Assembly: GCF_018736145.1 (NCBI RefSeq)
Contig: NZ_CP059997.1
Span: 6,075,501 to 6,139,500 of the forward strand
Length of the DNA: 64,000 nucleotides
Direction of reading: 5' to 3'
Source: Amycolatopsis sp. CA-230715
GTDB lineage: Bacteria; Actinomycetota; Actinomycetes; Mycobacteriales; Pseudonocardiaceae
A model generated the notes under the pieces. It did no database searches and was not told the origin of the DNA. It saw nothing but the letters and a program-made list of their open reading frames with translations. Of the stretch, positions 57,430 through 64,000 are shown one piece after another. Position numbers and translations under genes: made by a program. Position 1 is the first letter of the stretch. The number at the start of each line of letters is the position of its first letter.

Positions 57430-57440
57430 CGGCACTGAGC

Positions 57441-57458
57441 GCCGTCAAGGTGGCCTTC
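57441..57458 (+). terminator. right arm of the split htpG terminator
   Basis: GCCGTCAAGGTGGCCTTC is the exact reverse complement of 56052-56069. It is separated from its partner by the IS481 element and one copy of the target duplication. Confidence 0.8.
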
Positions 57459-57503
57459 AGGGCATTCGGGGGCGGCTCCGTTCGTCCGGGTGGATCGATG
57501 TCA

Positions 57504-57527
57504 CAGTTATTTAGTAGTTAGTAACTG
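57504..57527. promoter_or_regulatory. TetR operator candidate
   Basis: CAGTTA (57504-57509) and TAACTG (57522-57527) are inverted, and inside them AGTTA-G-TAACT (57516-57526) is a perfect palindrome. This AT-rich site ends 13 bp before the tetR start at 57541 and fits autoregulation of the TetR/MFS operon. Confidence 0.65.
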
Positions 57528-57540
57528 GTAACTTGTCGGC

Positions 57541-58113
57541 GTGGCTGAACGGATGAGCGGAACCGAACGACGCGCCCAGGTGCTCGCCATCGCGGCGAAG
57601 GAGTTCGCGGAGCACGGGTTGCACGGGGCGTCGACCGAGGCGATCGCGCGCGAAGCGGGAATCACGCAGGCGTACGTCTTCCGGATGTTCGGGACGAAGA
57701 AAGCGCTGTTCCTCGAGGTCGTTCAGGCGGCGTTCGAGCGCGTCAGCGGCGGCATGCGCGACGCGGGCGAAGGGAAGACGGGCCTCGGGGCGCTGTCGGC
57801 GATGGGCGCGCAGTACTTCGACCTACTGGCCGACCGGACGGGATTGCTGTTGCAGCTCCAGGGTTTCGCCGCGTGCGGTGATCCGGAGGTGCGGGACGCG
57901 GTGCGGGCGTGCTTCGCGCGGATGTGGGACACCACCGAGGACGGCACCGGGCTCGAACCGGTGACCGTGAAGACCTTCCTCGCCTTCGGGATGCTGCTCA
58001 ACGCCGGCGCCGCGATGGACGTCGCGCAGGTGGACGAGGCATGGGCCGAGGGCGTCCGCACCCGGATCAAGGCGGGCCTGTTCGCGCACATCACCACCGA
58101 GACGAACCGATGA
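57541..58113 (+). CDS. TetR family regulator of the MFS transporter
   Basis: A 190-residue TetR protein. The helix-turn-helix spans residues about 10-56, with RRAQVLAIAAKEFAEHGLHGAS and GITQAYVFRMFGTKKAL. The C-terminal domain is all-helical. It starts at GTG 57541; an ATG at 57553 is possible. It overlaps the transporter gene by 4 bp (ATGA). It should repress both genes through the palindrome at 57504-57527 and respond to the exported compound. Confidence 0.88.
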   Translation: MAERMSGTERRAQVLAIAAKEFAEHGLHGASTEAIAREAGITQAYVFRMFGTKKALFLEVVQAAFERVSGGMRDAGEGKTGLGALSAMGAQYFDLLADRTGLLLQLQGFAACGDPEVRDAVRACFARMWDTTEDGTGLEPVTVKTFLAFGMLLNAGAAMDVAQVDEAWAEGVRTRIKAGLFAHITTETNR

Positions 58114-59495
58114 ACGCCCGCGGCGACGGGCGGCTGAGCACCGCGCTGGTGTGCACGGCGCTGGCGGGAGCGGTGATCGGCAGCGTCGGAGCGCCCCTCA
58201 TCACCCCGGTCGCCACCGGAATGCACGTGTCACTCGACGCCGCGCAGTGGACCTTGACGGTCACCCTGTTCACCGGCGCGATCGCGGGCCCGGTGCTGGG
58301 CAGGCTCGGCAGCGGCCCGTACCGCCGCGTCACGATCCTGGCCACGCTCGCACTGGTCACGGCAGGGGGACTGCTGACGGTGCTCCCGCTTCCGTTCGCG
58401 GCGCTGTTGATCGGACGCGGTTTGCAGGGGCTCGCGGTCGCGGTCGGCGCGCTGTTGATGAGCGTCGCCCGCACCCACCTGCCGCCGGAGCGCTCGGCGT
58501 CGACGATCGCCGCGCTGTCGGTCGCGTCGACGGTCGGCATCGGGGTCGGCTACCCGTTGATCAGCCTGCTCGACCAGCTCGCGGGACTGCGTGCCGCGTA
58601 CGGGCTCGGACTCCTGCTCTCCGCGGTCGCGCTGGTGATCGCCTGGCGGACGCTGCCGGCCGAGGCGCCGGGGGAGCGGCCGCGGATCGACGTCACCGGC
58701 GCGCTGCTCCTCGCGCTCGGCACCCTCGGGATCCTCCTGGTCATCGCCGACCCGTCGATCTGGGCGACGGCGTGGCTGGCCGGTGGCATCCTCGCCGGTT
58801 CCGCCGTGGTGCTGGCCGGGTGGGCGTCCATCGAACTGCGCACCACGGCGCCACTGGTGAACCTGCGGCTGCTCGGCCACGGGCCGGTCCTGCGCGCGAA
58901 CTTGGCGATCCTCGTGGCAGGGACGGGTTTGTACCTGCTCTTCAGCCTGTTCACCCGCTACGTGCAGACCCCGACCGGCGCCCACTACGGCTTCGCCCTT
59001 CCCGGTGTCGCCGCGGGCGCCGCGCTGATCCCGTTCTCGGTGCTCGGATTCGTTGCGGGGAAAGCGGTTCCGAGGCTCATCGCGCGCATCACCGAACGGT
59101 GGACGTACGCGCTTTCCGTCGTGATCGCCGCCGCCAGCGCGCTGCTGTTCGCCGTGGGCAACGAATCGCTCCTCGTCGTCCTCGGCGCGATCGCCCTGCT
59201 CGGCTTCGCCGTCGGAGGCGTCTTCGCGGTGATGCCCAAGCTCGTCCTCACCGGGGTGCCCCAGGAAGAGACGGCCAGCGTGCTCTCGATCAACCAGATC
59301 GCCCGCAGCATCGGAATGAGCATCGGCAGCGCGCTCGCCGGCTTCCTGCTCGCCGCCACCACCTCGGCGGGCACCATGCTCCCGACCAGGAACGGTTACC
59401 TCGTCGCCGCACTGTGGGCATTGCCCCCGCTCGCCGTCAGCGCACTGGTCATCGCGACGACCCGATCCCGGCACCGATCGGTGGCCACGGCCTGA
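58110..59495 (+). CDS. MFS efflux transporter (DHA-type drug:H+ antiporter)
   Basis: A 461-residue polytopic membrane protein with roughly 12-14 hydrophobic segments. Motifs of the MFS drug-efflux group are visible: GPVLGRLGSGPYRR (motif A region) and the antiporter motif C-like AVIGSVGAPLITPV. It should export a hydrophobic compound using the proton gradient. It is translationally coupled to the TetR gene, so its substrate is probably the TetR ligand. A short hairpin, CCTGACC/GGTCAGG at 59491-59506, overlaps its stop codon and may be a terminator. Confidence 0.88.
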   Translation: MNARGDGRLSTALVCTALAGAVIGSVGAPLITPVATGMHVSLDAAQWTLTVTLFTGAIAGPVLGRLGSGPYRRVTILATLALVTAGGLLTVLPLPFAALLIGRGLQGLAVAVGALLMSVARTHLPPERSASTIAALSVASTVGIGVGYPLISLLDQLAGLRAAYGLGLLLSAVALVIAWRTLPAEAPGERPRIDVTGALLLALGTLGILLVIADPSIWATAWLAGGILAGSAVVLAGWASIELRTTAPLVNLRLLGHGPVLRANLAILVAGTGLYLLFSLFTRYVQTPTGAHYGFALPGVAAGAALIPFSVLGFVAGKAVPRLIARITERWTYALSVVIAAASALLFAVGNESLLVVLGAIALLGFAVGGVFAVMPKLVLTGVPQEETASVLSINQIARSIGMSIGSALAGFLLAATTSAGTMLPTRNGYLVAALWALPPLAVSALVIATTRSRHRSVATA

Positions 59496-59506
59496 CCCCG
59501 GTCAGG
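59491..59506. terminator. short hairpin between convergent MFS and SEC-C genes
   Basis: CCTGACC and GGTCAGG form a 7-bp perfect stem with a 2-base loop overlapping the MFS stop codon. No U-tract. It is a weak terminator candidate. Confidence 0.4.
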
Positions 59507-59525
59507 CGTCTCCGCGCTGAGGAAT

Positions 59526-60443
59526 TCAGGCGGTTTCGGGGCGGCCGCAGCACTTCTTGTACTTGGTGCCGGAGCCGCACCAGCACGGGCCGTTGCGCGG
59601 TGGTGGCCAGGGGACCGTGCCACCTTCGCGGATGACCTTCGTCAGGTACGCGTCGTGAGTTTCCGCATCCGCCGGATCGCCGCCGGTGGCCGCCGCGAGT
59701 TCGGTCAGCCCGGCGACGGACAGCGGCACCATTTTGATGCGGCTGATCCCGTTGGCCGAGAGCTGCCGGTTCATGGATTCCTGCTCGCGGAATATCGCGT
59801 CCTCTTCGACCGGTTCCGGCCAGACCTCGCGAGCGCGCACGAGTTCGTCACGGGACCAGAACGGCAGAGTCATTTCATGGAGTGCCGGGTCGTCGAAATC
59901 GTCGTCGGATTCGTCGTCGAAGTCCGGGAAGGGTGCGTCCAGCACCATTTCGTCGAAGTCGTCGGGCGCGAAGCCCATCGCCTGCCGTACCCGCAGGCGT
60001 CCGTGAAGGGCTTCGCTGCCTTCCGAATAACCCGTTTCGCCGTACCGGGCGAGGTCTTCCTCGGAGATCTTGGCGCAGCCCGCGGCGAACCAGGTCAGCG
60101 CTTCCTTGTCGTCGCCGCGCTCTTCGAACAGTTCGCCGACGTTGGCGTAGACCAGTGCGGTCGCCCCGGGATCGCGTTTGAGGGCTTCGAGGTGCTCCCG
60201 AGCCTCGTCGTCGCGCCCGGCCTCGAACAGGAAGCTGGCCATCGACGCCCTGGCGAAGGCGCCGTCCTCCCCGCCGAGCGACATCACCTCGGTCAGCCGC
60301 TGGACGGCGCGTTCGTGGTCACCGGCGAGGTACCACTGCTGAGCGGATTCGAGGAGGATCTCGCCCCGTTCCTCGGGATAGCTCACGAGATCGGTCTCCA
60401 GCTCGCGAGCGAACGCCGCGTGGTCCACCGTGATGTCATTCAT
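59526..60443 (-). CDS. TPR-like protein with C-terminal SEC-C zinc motif
   Basis: The 305-residue protein has tetratricopeptide-like helices (residues about 25-130, ESAQQWYLAGDHERAVQRL, SMASFLFEAGRDDEAREHL, ANVGELFEERGDDKEALTWF). An acidic linker (DFDDESDDDFDD) follows, and it ends in a SEC-C zinc motif, PCWCGSGTKYKKCCG. SEC-C domains bind SecB or act in other adaptor proteins. It may be a chaperone-linked adaptor; the function is unknown. ATG 60443 overlaps the upstream LysR gene stop by 8 bp. Confidence 0.85.
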   Translation of the reverse strand: MNDITVDHAAFARELETDLVSYPEERGEILLESAQQWYLAGDHERAVQRLTEVMSLGGEDGAFARASMASFLFEAGRDDEAREHLEALKRDPGATALVYANVGELFEERGDDKEALTWFAAGCAKISEEDLARYGETGYSEGSEALHGRLRVRQAMGFAPDDFDEMVLDAPFPDFDDESDDDFDDPALHEMTLPFWSRDELVRAREVWPEPVEEDAIFREQESMNRQLSANGISRIKMVPLSVAGLTELAAATGGDPADAETHDAYLTKVIREGGTVPWPPPRNGPCWCGSGTKYKKCCGRPETA

Positions 60444-61281
60444 GGCCGCACACTCTAAGCGCCGCGGCCACGAAGGACGCGACGAGCGGGCTGCGGTCCT
60501 GTTCGTTCCAGGCGAGCACGAGGCGGCTGGGCGGGGCATCGGTCACCGGGACGCAGGCCAGCCCGGACGGGACCGGTTCGACCAGCGAGCGCGGCAGCAC
60601 CCCGATCATCCGGCCCAGCGCGATCATCTGCAGCATCTGGACCACGTCGACGACCTCGGGCCCGTCGCCGTCGCCGCCGGGCACACCCTGCCAGCGCGGC
60701 AGCGTTTCACCGTCCAAATCGGACAGACGGACGGTGGCGCGCCCGGCGAGCCGGTGATCCGAAGGCACGATGACCACGCGGTCGTCGGTGTGCAGCGTCT
60801 CGTGGTCAAGACCGTCGAGCGCGTCGAACGGGGCGTAGAGCAGACCGACGTCGGCCCTGCCGTCGCGCAGGAAGTCGGCGCGGTCGGCGGGGCCGCTGAA
60901 CAGGACGTCCACCCGGCGGGCGTCGGGCTGGTGCGAATATTCGGCCAGGATCGGGGACAGCAGGCCCGCGTCGCCGCCCGGTTTGAGCACGAGCCGCAGG
61001 TGCGCTTCGGCGTCCCCGGCGCGCCGGGCGTTGCGGACCGCGGCGCTCACCGCGTTGAGCGCGTGCCGCCCGTGCTCGCGCAGCGCTGCCCCGGCGGGGG
61101 TCAGTTCGACGTGGCGGCTGGAGCGGATGAACAGCGCGACGCCGAGCCGGGTTTCGATCCGCCGGATCGCCTTCGACAGCGCGGGCTGGGCGATCGAGAG
61201 CCGGACGGCGGCCCGGCCGAAGTGCAGCTCGTCCGCCACCGCGATGAAGTACTCCAGCTCGCGGGTCTCCAGTTCGATCAT
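60436..61281 (-). CDS. LysR family regulator, divergent from the amidohydrolase operon
   Basis: A 281-residue LTTR. The helix-turn-helix is LEYFIAVADELHFGRAAVRLSIAQPALSKAIRRIE in overlapping segments at residues 9-43; the effector domain begins near residue 90. It is divergent, across only 70 bp, from the 105-aa protein/SDR/amidohydrolase operon, so it is the likely activator of that operon. Its stop overlaps the SEC-C gene start, so the two are co-transcribed, which is odd for such unlike proteins. Confidence 0.88.
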   Translation of the reverse strand: MIELETRELEYFIAVADELHFGRAAVRLSIAQPALSKAIRRIETRLGVALFIRSSRHVELTPAGAALREHGRHALNAVSAAVRNARRAGDAEAHLRLVLKPGGDAGLLSPILAEYSHQPDARRVDVLFSGPADRADFLRDGRADVGLLYAPFDALDGLDHETLHTDDRVVIVPSDHRLAGRATVRLSDLDGETLPRWQGVPGGDGDGPEVVDVVQMLQMIALGRMIGVLPRSLVEPVPSGLACVPVTDAPPSRLVLAWNEQDRSPLVASFVAAALRVCGHE

Positions 61282-61351
61282 GCCTCCAGGTTATCGCCGA
61301 AGATCGAACCGGTCTTGGACGGGAGGGGAAACTTCCGGCGAAAATTGGGGC

Positions 61352-61669
61352 ATGATCAACCACACGATGATTGTTTCCTTCGAAGAACCGCTGCCGGACG
61401 CCGAGCTCGATCAGTACCTCACGGATATCGAACGCGTCATGCTCGACAGCGGTCTCGCCCAGTCGGTCGCGACCGGGCGGCACCTGCCGATCCCCGGTGA
61501 AGAGGCCATCCCGGCGCTCATCGCGAGCGCGATCGTGCAGGTCGCCGTGGCCGACGTGGACGCGCTGGCGAAGGCGTTCACCGCGCCCGGCATGCACGAG
61601 GTCATCGACCGCTGGCAGTCGCGGCACCCGTACCGGGTCGCGTGGGCGAACCACGAGCCGCTGGCATGA
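61352..61669 (+). CDS. 105-residue protein, probable dimeric alpha/beta-barrel type, function unknown
   Basis: ATG 61352 opens a 105-codon frame. The protein has a beta-alpha-beta pattern (HTMIVSFEEPLPDAELDQYL, then IPALIASAIVQVAVADVDAL and a final helix). This suggests the dimeric ferredoxin-like/Dabb superfamily, but no family is firmly recognised. It is the first gene of the operon with an SDR and an amidohydrolase, and its stop overlaps the SDR start by 4 bp. It may bind or handle the same aromatic or cyclic substrate. Confidence 0.65.
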   Translation: MINHTMIVSFEEPLPDAELDQYLTDIERVMLDSGLAQSVATGRHLPIPGEEAIPALIASAIVQVAVADVDALAKAFTAPGMHEVIDRWQSRHPYRVAWANHEPLA

Positions 61670-62403
61670 AAGGGAAAGCGGGACTGGTCACCGGCGCGGG
61701 CAGCGGGATCGGCCGGGCGGCGGCCATCGAGTTCGCCAGGCAGGGCGCCGCGGTCGCCGTGCTCGACATCGACGAGACCGCGGCGGCGGAGACCGTCGAG
61801 ATGATCGAAAAGAACGGTGGTGCCGCCGTGGCCGTCCTCGTCGACATCGCCGACGAGCGGTCCGTGCGATCGGCCGTCGAGCGGACGGTCGCGGCGTACG
61901 GCGGCCTCCACTTCGCGGTGAACAACGCCGGAATGGCCTCGCACCACCGGAAGCTCGACGAGATGACCCTCGACGAGTTCGAGCGGGTGGTGCGGGTCAA
62001 CCTGACCGGGACCTTCCTGTGCCTGAAGTACGAGCTGCCCCTGCTGGCCGGCGGCGGGGCGATCGTCAACGTCGCTTCCAACGGCGGCCTGTACGCGATC
62101 CCGTCCGCGCCCGCCTACGTCGCCGCCAAGCACGGCATCGTCGGGCTGACCAAGGTGGCCGCGGTCGACTACGCGGCGAAGGGCATCCGGGTCAACGCCG
62201 TCTGCCCCGGCCCGACCCGCACACCCGGGTTCGACCAGGTCGCGGTGGGGACCGACCTGATCGCGATGCAGGAGGCGAGCACCCCGCTCGGCCGGATGGC
62301 GACCGCGGAGGAGGCCGCGGCGGCCGCGGTCTGGCTCTGCTCGGACGCCGCGTCCTACGTCACCGGGATCGCGTTGTCGGTGGACGGCGGGCGACGGGCG
62401 TGA
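61666..62403 (+). CDS. short-chain dehydrogenase/reductase (SDR)
   Basis: A 245-residue classical SDR: GLVTGAGSGIGRAAAIEF near residue 6, NNAGMASHH, the serine in NVASNGG and Tyr-Lys in AYVAAKHGIV. It oxidises an alcohol or reduces a ketone with NAD(P). ATG 61666 overlaps the preceding stop; the frame reaching to 61642 is within that gene. Its stop overlaps the amidohydrolase GTG. It is not closely related to the SDR at 32424. Confidence 0.9.
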   Translation: MKGKAGLVTGAGSGIGRAAAIEFARQGAAVAVLDIDETAAAETVEMIEKNGGAAVAVLVDIADERSVRSAVERTVAAYGGLHFAVNNAGMASHHRKLDEMTLDEFERVVRVNLTGTFLCLKYELPLLAGGGAIVNVASNGGLYAIPSAPAYVAAKHGIVGLTKVAAVDYAAKGIRVNAVCPGPTRTPGFDQVAVGTDLIAMQEASTPLGRMATAEEAAAAAVWLCSDAASYVTGIALSVDGGRRA

Positions 62404-63422
62404 GGGTCGTCGCCGTCGAGGAGCACATGGCCACCGAGGCCTTCCTGCGCACCGCGCACGGGCTGGAAGTCGTGCCGGGGGACGAGACCGAGATGGCGCT
62501 GATGCGCACGGTGGAGTCCTCTCCCGCTTTCCGCACCCGGCTCGTCGATCTCGACGCCCGGCTCCGGGAGATGGACGCCGTCGGGCAGGACATGGCGGTG
62601 CTCAGCCTCGACCCGCCTGGCGTCCAGCCCTACGCCGCGGCCGACGCGGTGCCGCTGGCCCGCGAGTTCAACGACGCGCTGGCCGAGATCGTGCGGCGGC
62701 ATCCCGGCCGGTTCGGCGGGCTGGCCACGGTGGCGCCGCAGGACCCGGAAGCCGCGGCCGCCGAGCTCGAACGAGCGACGAAATCGTTGGGCCTCAACGG
62801 AATCATGGTCAACTCGCATACCGGCGGGCGGTACCTCGACGAGCCGGAGTTCGCGCCGCTGCTGGCGGCGGCCGAAGCGAACCGCGCGCCGATCTACCTG
62901 CACCCGCGCGCGCCGAGCACGCTCGCCGCGTACCGCGAGTACGGGCTGCCCGGGGCGATCTGGGGTTACCAGGCCGAGGCGGGGCTGCACGCCATGCGGC
63001 TCATCCTCAGCGGTGCACTTGACCGCTACCCCGGACTGTCCCTTGTGCTCGGTCACCTCGGAGAGGGCGTTCCGTACTGGCTGCGGCGGATCGACAACCG
63101 GCACGCGTTCGCGGCGCGGACGGCGGGCGCGGCGACGCCGATGCCGCGCTTGTCGCTCACGCCGAGCGAGTACTTCCGGCGCAACTTCACGCTCACCACG
63201 AGCGGTATCGACGACCCGGACGTGCTCGGGCTGGCCCTGCGCGCGGTCGGTGCGGACAACGTCATGTTCGCGATCGACTACCCGTACGAGGACCCGGCGG
63301 ACGCCATCGCCTTCCTGCGGGACGCGCCGCTGACCGGCGACCAGCGCGCCGCGCTCGGCCACCGCACGGCGGAGCGCGTGTTCGGGCTCACCGCCCGGTC
63401 AGCGAGCGGCCGAGCGGGGTGA
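62400..63422 (+). CDS. amidohydrolase-2 family protein, gamma-resorcylate decarboxylase/ACMSD-like
   Basis: The 340-residue TIM-barrel protein begins VVAVEEHMATEAF, where E7 and H9 take the metal-ligand positions of gamma-resorcylate decarboxylase and ACMSD. Further ligands are the histidines in IYLHPRAPS and VLGHLGEGVPYW and the aspartate in MFAIDYPYED. It should decarboxylate a hydroxybenzoate-like acid without cofactors, or hydrolyse a related ring. The GTG at 62400 overlaps the SDR stop. Its last 35 bp overlap the convergent regulator gene. Confidence 0.82.
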   Translation: MRVVAVEEHMATEAFLRTAHGLEVVPGDETEMALMRTVESSPAFRTRLVDLDARLREMDAVGQDMAVLSLDPPGVQPYAAADAVPLAREFNDALAEIVRRHPGRFGGLATVAPQDPEAAAAELERATKSLGLNGIMVNSHTGGRYLDEPEFAPLLAAAEANRAPIYLHPRAPSTLAAYREYGLPGAIWGYQAEAGLHAMRLILSGALDRYPGLSLVLGHLGEGVPYWLRRIDNRHAFAARTAGAATPMPRLSLTPSEYFRRNFTLTTSGIDDPDVLGLALRAVGADNVMFAIDYPYEDPADAIAFLRDAPLTGDQRAALGHRTAERVFGLTARSASGRAG

Positions 63423-64000
63423 GCAGGTGCCGCACCGAGGTGCCGGTGCGCTCGGTGGACACGAGCCGCGCGTCGCGGAGGATGCCGAGGTGGTAGCTCG
63501 TCGTCGCCGGTGACGTGCCGGCGAGCCTGGCCAGTTCGGTGGTGCTGGTGCCGTCGGCGTTGGCCAGGATGCGGGCTCGCGTCGGGCCCAGCAGCGCGAT
63601 GAGCTCGGCGCTCGGCTCCGGTTCCACCGCCTCGTGCGGCACCGGGTAGACGAGCACCGGGCGCAGCGCGGGGTCGGCGAGCACGGTGGGCGCGTGCCAG
63701 CAGAAGAACGACGGGATCAGCACCAGGCCGCGGCCGTCGAGGTGCAGATCGCCCGAAACGTGGCCGCCGGTCAATTCGAGTACCGGCGCGCGCCAGGTCA
63801 GGTGCGGGTTCAGGGCGGCGAACAGCCGGACGGGAGCGTCGAGGTGGCGCTTCCGGTTCGCCTGCTCCGCGGAAAGCCGCTCCTCGATCGTGGGCCAGTA
63901 CGGCGCGATCGCGTGCTCGTGGTAGCCGCGCAGCGCGGTGCCGAGATCGTGCATCGTCCTCCGGTCGCCCTGCGCGAGCAGGCGCGTCGAGTGCGGCTGG
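63388..64000 (-). CDS. ArsR-type winged-helix regulator (5' end outside window)
   Basis: The frame is open from the right edge and ends at 63388. About 204 codons are visible. The C-terminal winged helix shows ELIALLGPTRARILANADG and ELARLAGTSPATTSYHLGILRDARLV. The N-terminal part (TWRAPVLELTGGHVSGDLHLDGRGLVLIPSFFC) resembles the effector domain of longer ArsR-like actinobacterial regulators. An ATG at 63954 could begin a 188-residue protein, but the frame stays open beyond it. It is convergent with the amidohydrolase gene and overlaps it by 35 bp. Confidence 0.75.
   Translation of the reverse strand, partial: QPHSTRLLAQGDRRTMHDLGTALRGYHEHAIAPYWPTIEERLSAEQANRKRHLDAPVRLFAALNPHLTWRAPVLELTGGHVSGDLHLDGRGLVLIPSFFCWHAPTVLADPALRPVLVYPVPHEAVEPEPSAELIALLGPTRARILANADGTSTTELARLAGTSPATTSYHLGILRDARLVSTERTGTSVRHLLTPLGRSLTGR

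Noticed and set aside
1..64000. CRISPR arrays, tRNA, rRNA, prophage or integrase att sites
   Set aside because: No regularly spaced repeats, cloverleaf genes, ribosomal sequence, phage structural genes or tyrosine/serine recombinases were seen.

Overview
The window is GC-rich DNA (about 70% by eye) with dense, overlapping genes and many GTG and some TTG starts. It looks like the chromosome of a filamentous actinomycete. A mycothiol-dependent maleylpyruvate isomerase-family protein, two DUF222/HNH (13E12-type) proteins, a WS/DGAT acyltransferase and many GntR/TetR/LysR/IclR/ArsR regulators fit the Pseudonocardiales (Amycolatopsis-like). The genus is an inference. I saw no rRNA, tRNA, CRISPR array or prophage.

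Layout. 0-6 kb: end of an alpha/beta hydrolase, a DUF222/HNH protein, a gamma-carbonic-anhydrase-like protein, a coupled flavin oxidase/ThDP enzyme pair and a SnoaL-like protein. 6.0-6.2 kb: a 29-residue histidine-rich peptide gene with its own promoter-like, ribosome-binding and terminator signals. 6.5-18.9 kb: a catabolic regulon (DUF3830, GABA-aminotransferase and semialdehyde-dehydrogenase relatives, tartrate/D-malate dehydrogenase relative, two Asp/Glu-racemase/maleate-isomerase-family proteins, hydroxyacid dehydrogenase, amidase, aldo/keto reductase). It carries a GntR/FCD repressor gene and three copies of one 14-bp operator-like palindrome, and is interrupted by an IS630-family element. 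18.9-23.3 kb: a complete PQQ core operon (pqqA-C-D-E-B) divergent from a secreted PQQ-type sugar dehydrogenase.

23.3-38.9 kb: a WS/DGAT acyltransferase, a glutathionyl-hydroquinone-reductase-like protein translationally coupled to a flavin amine oxidase, then a tight operon of ThDP enzyme, HyuA, HyuB, SDR, GntR and ornithine-cyclodeaminase-like protein, followed by a secreted alpha-galactosidase, a class III CoA transferase and an IclR regulator. 39.4-47.3 kb: a TetR/flavin monooxygenase pair, a TPR-like protein, a second DUF222/HNH protein, a LysR regulator, a secreted tripeptidyl-peptidase-like hydrolase and a membrane microprotein. 47.4-50.1 kb: an operon of XRE-sensor protein, glycosyltransferase and hexapeptide acyltransferase. 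50.2-56.0 kb: ArsR/DUF2804 pair, housekeeping-type small genes and htpG. 56.1-57.4 kb: an IS481-family element inserted in the loop of the predicted htpG terminator. 57.5-64 kb: TetR/MFS pair, SEC-C protein and LysR, a three-gene operon with a gamma-resorcylate-decarboxylase-like amidohydrolase, and a truncated ArsR-type regulator.

Most notable: the 29-aa peptide gene; the GntR operator regulon with a racemase paralogue that has lost one catalytic cysteine; the PQQ locus; the IS481 element splitting a terminator; and an over-represented 13-bp word, GTCCNNTGTGGAC, found inside genes in different reading frames.
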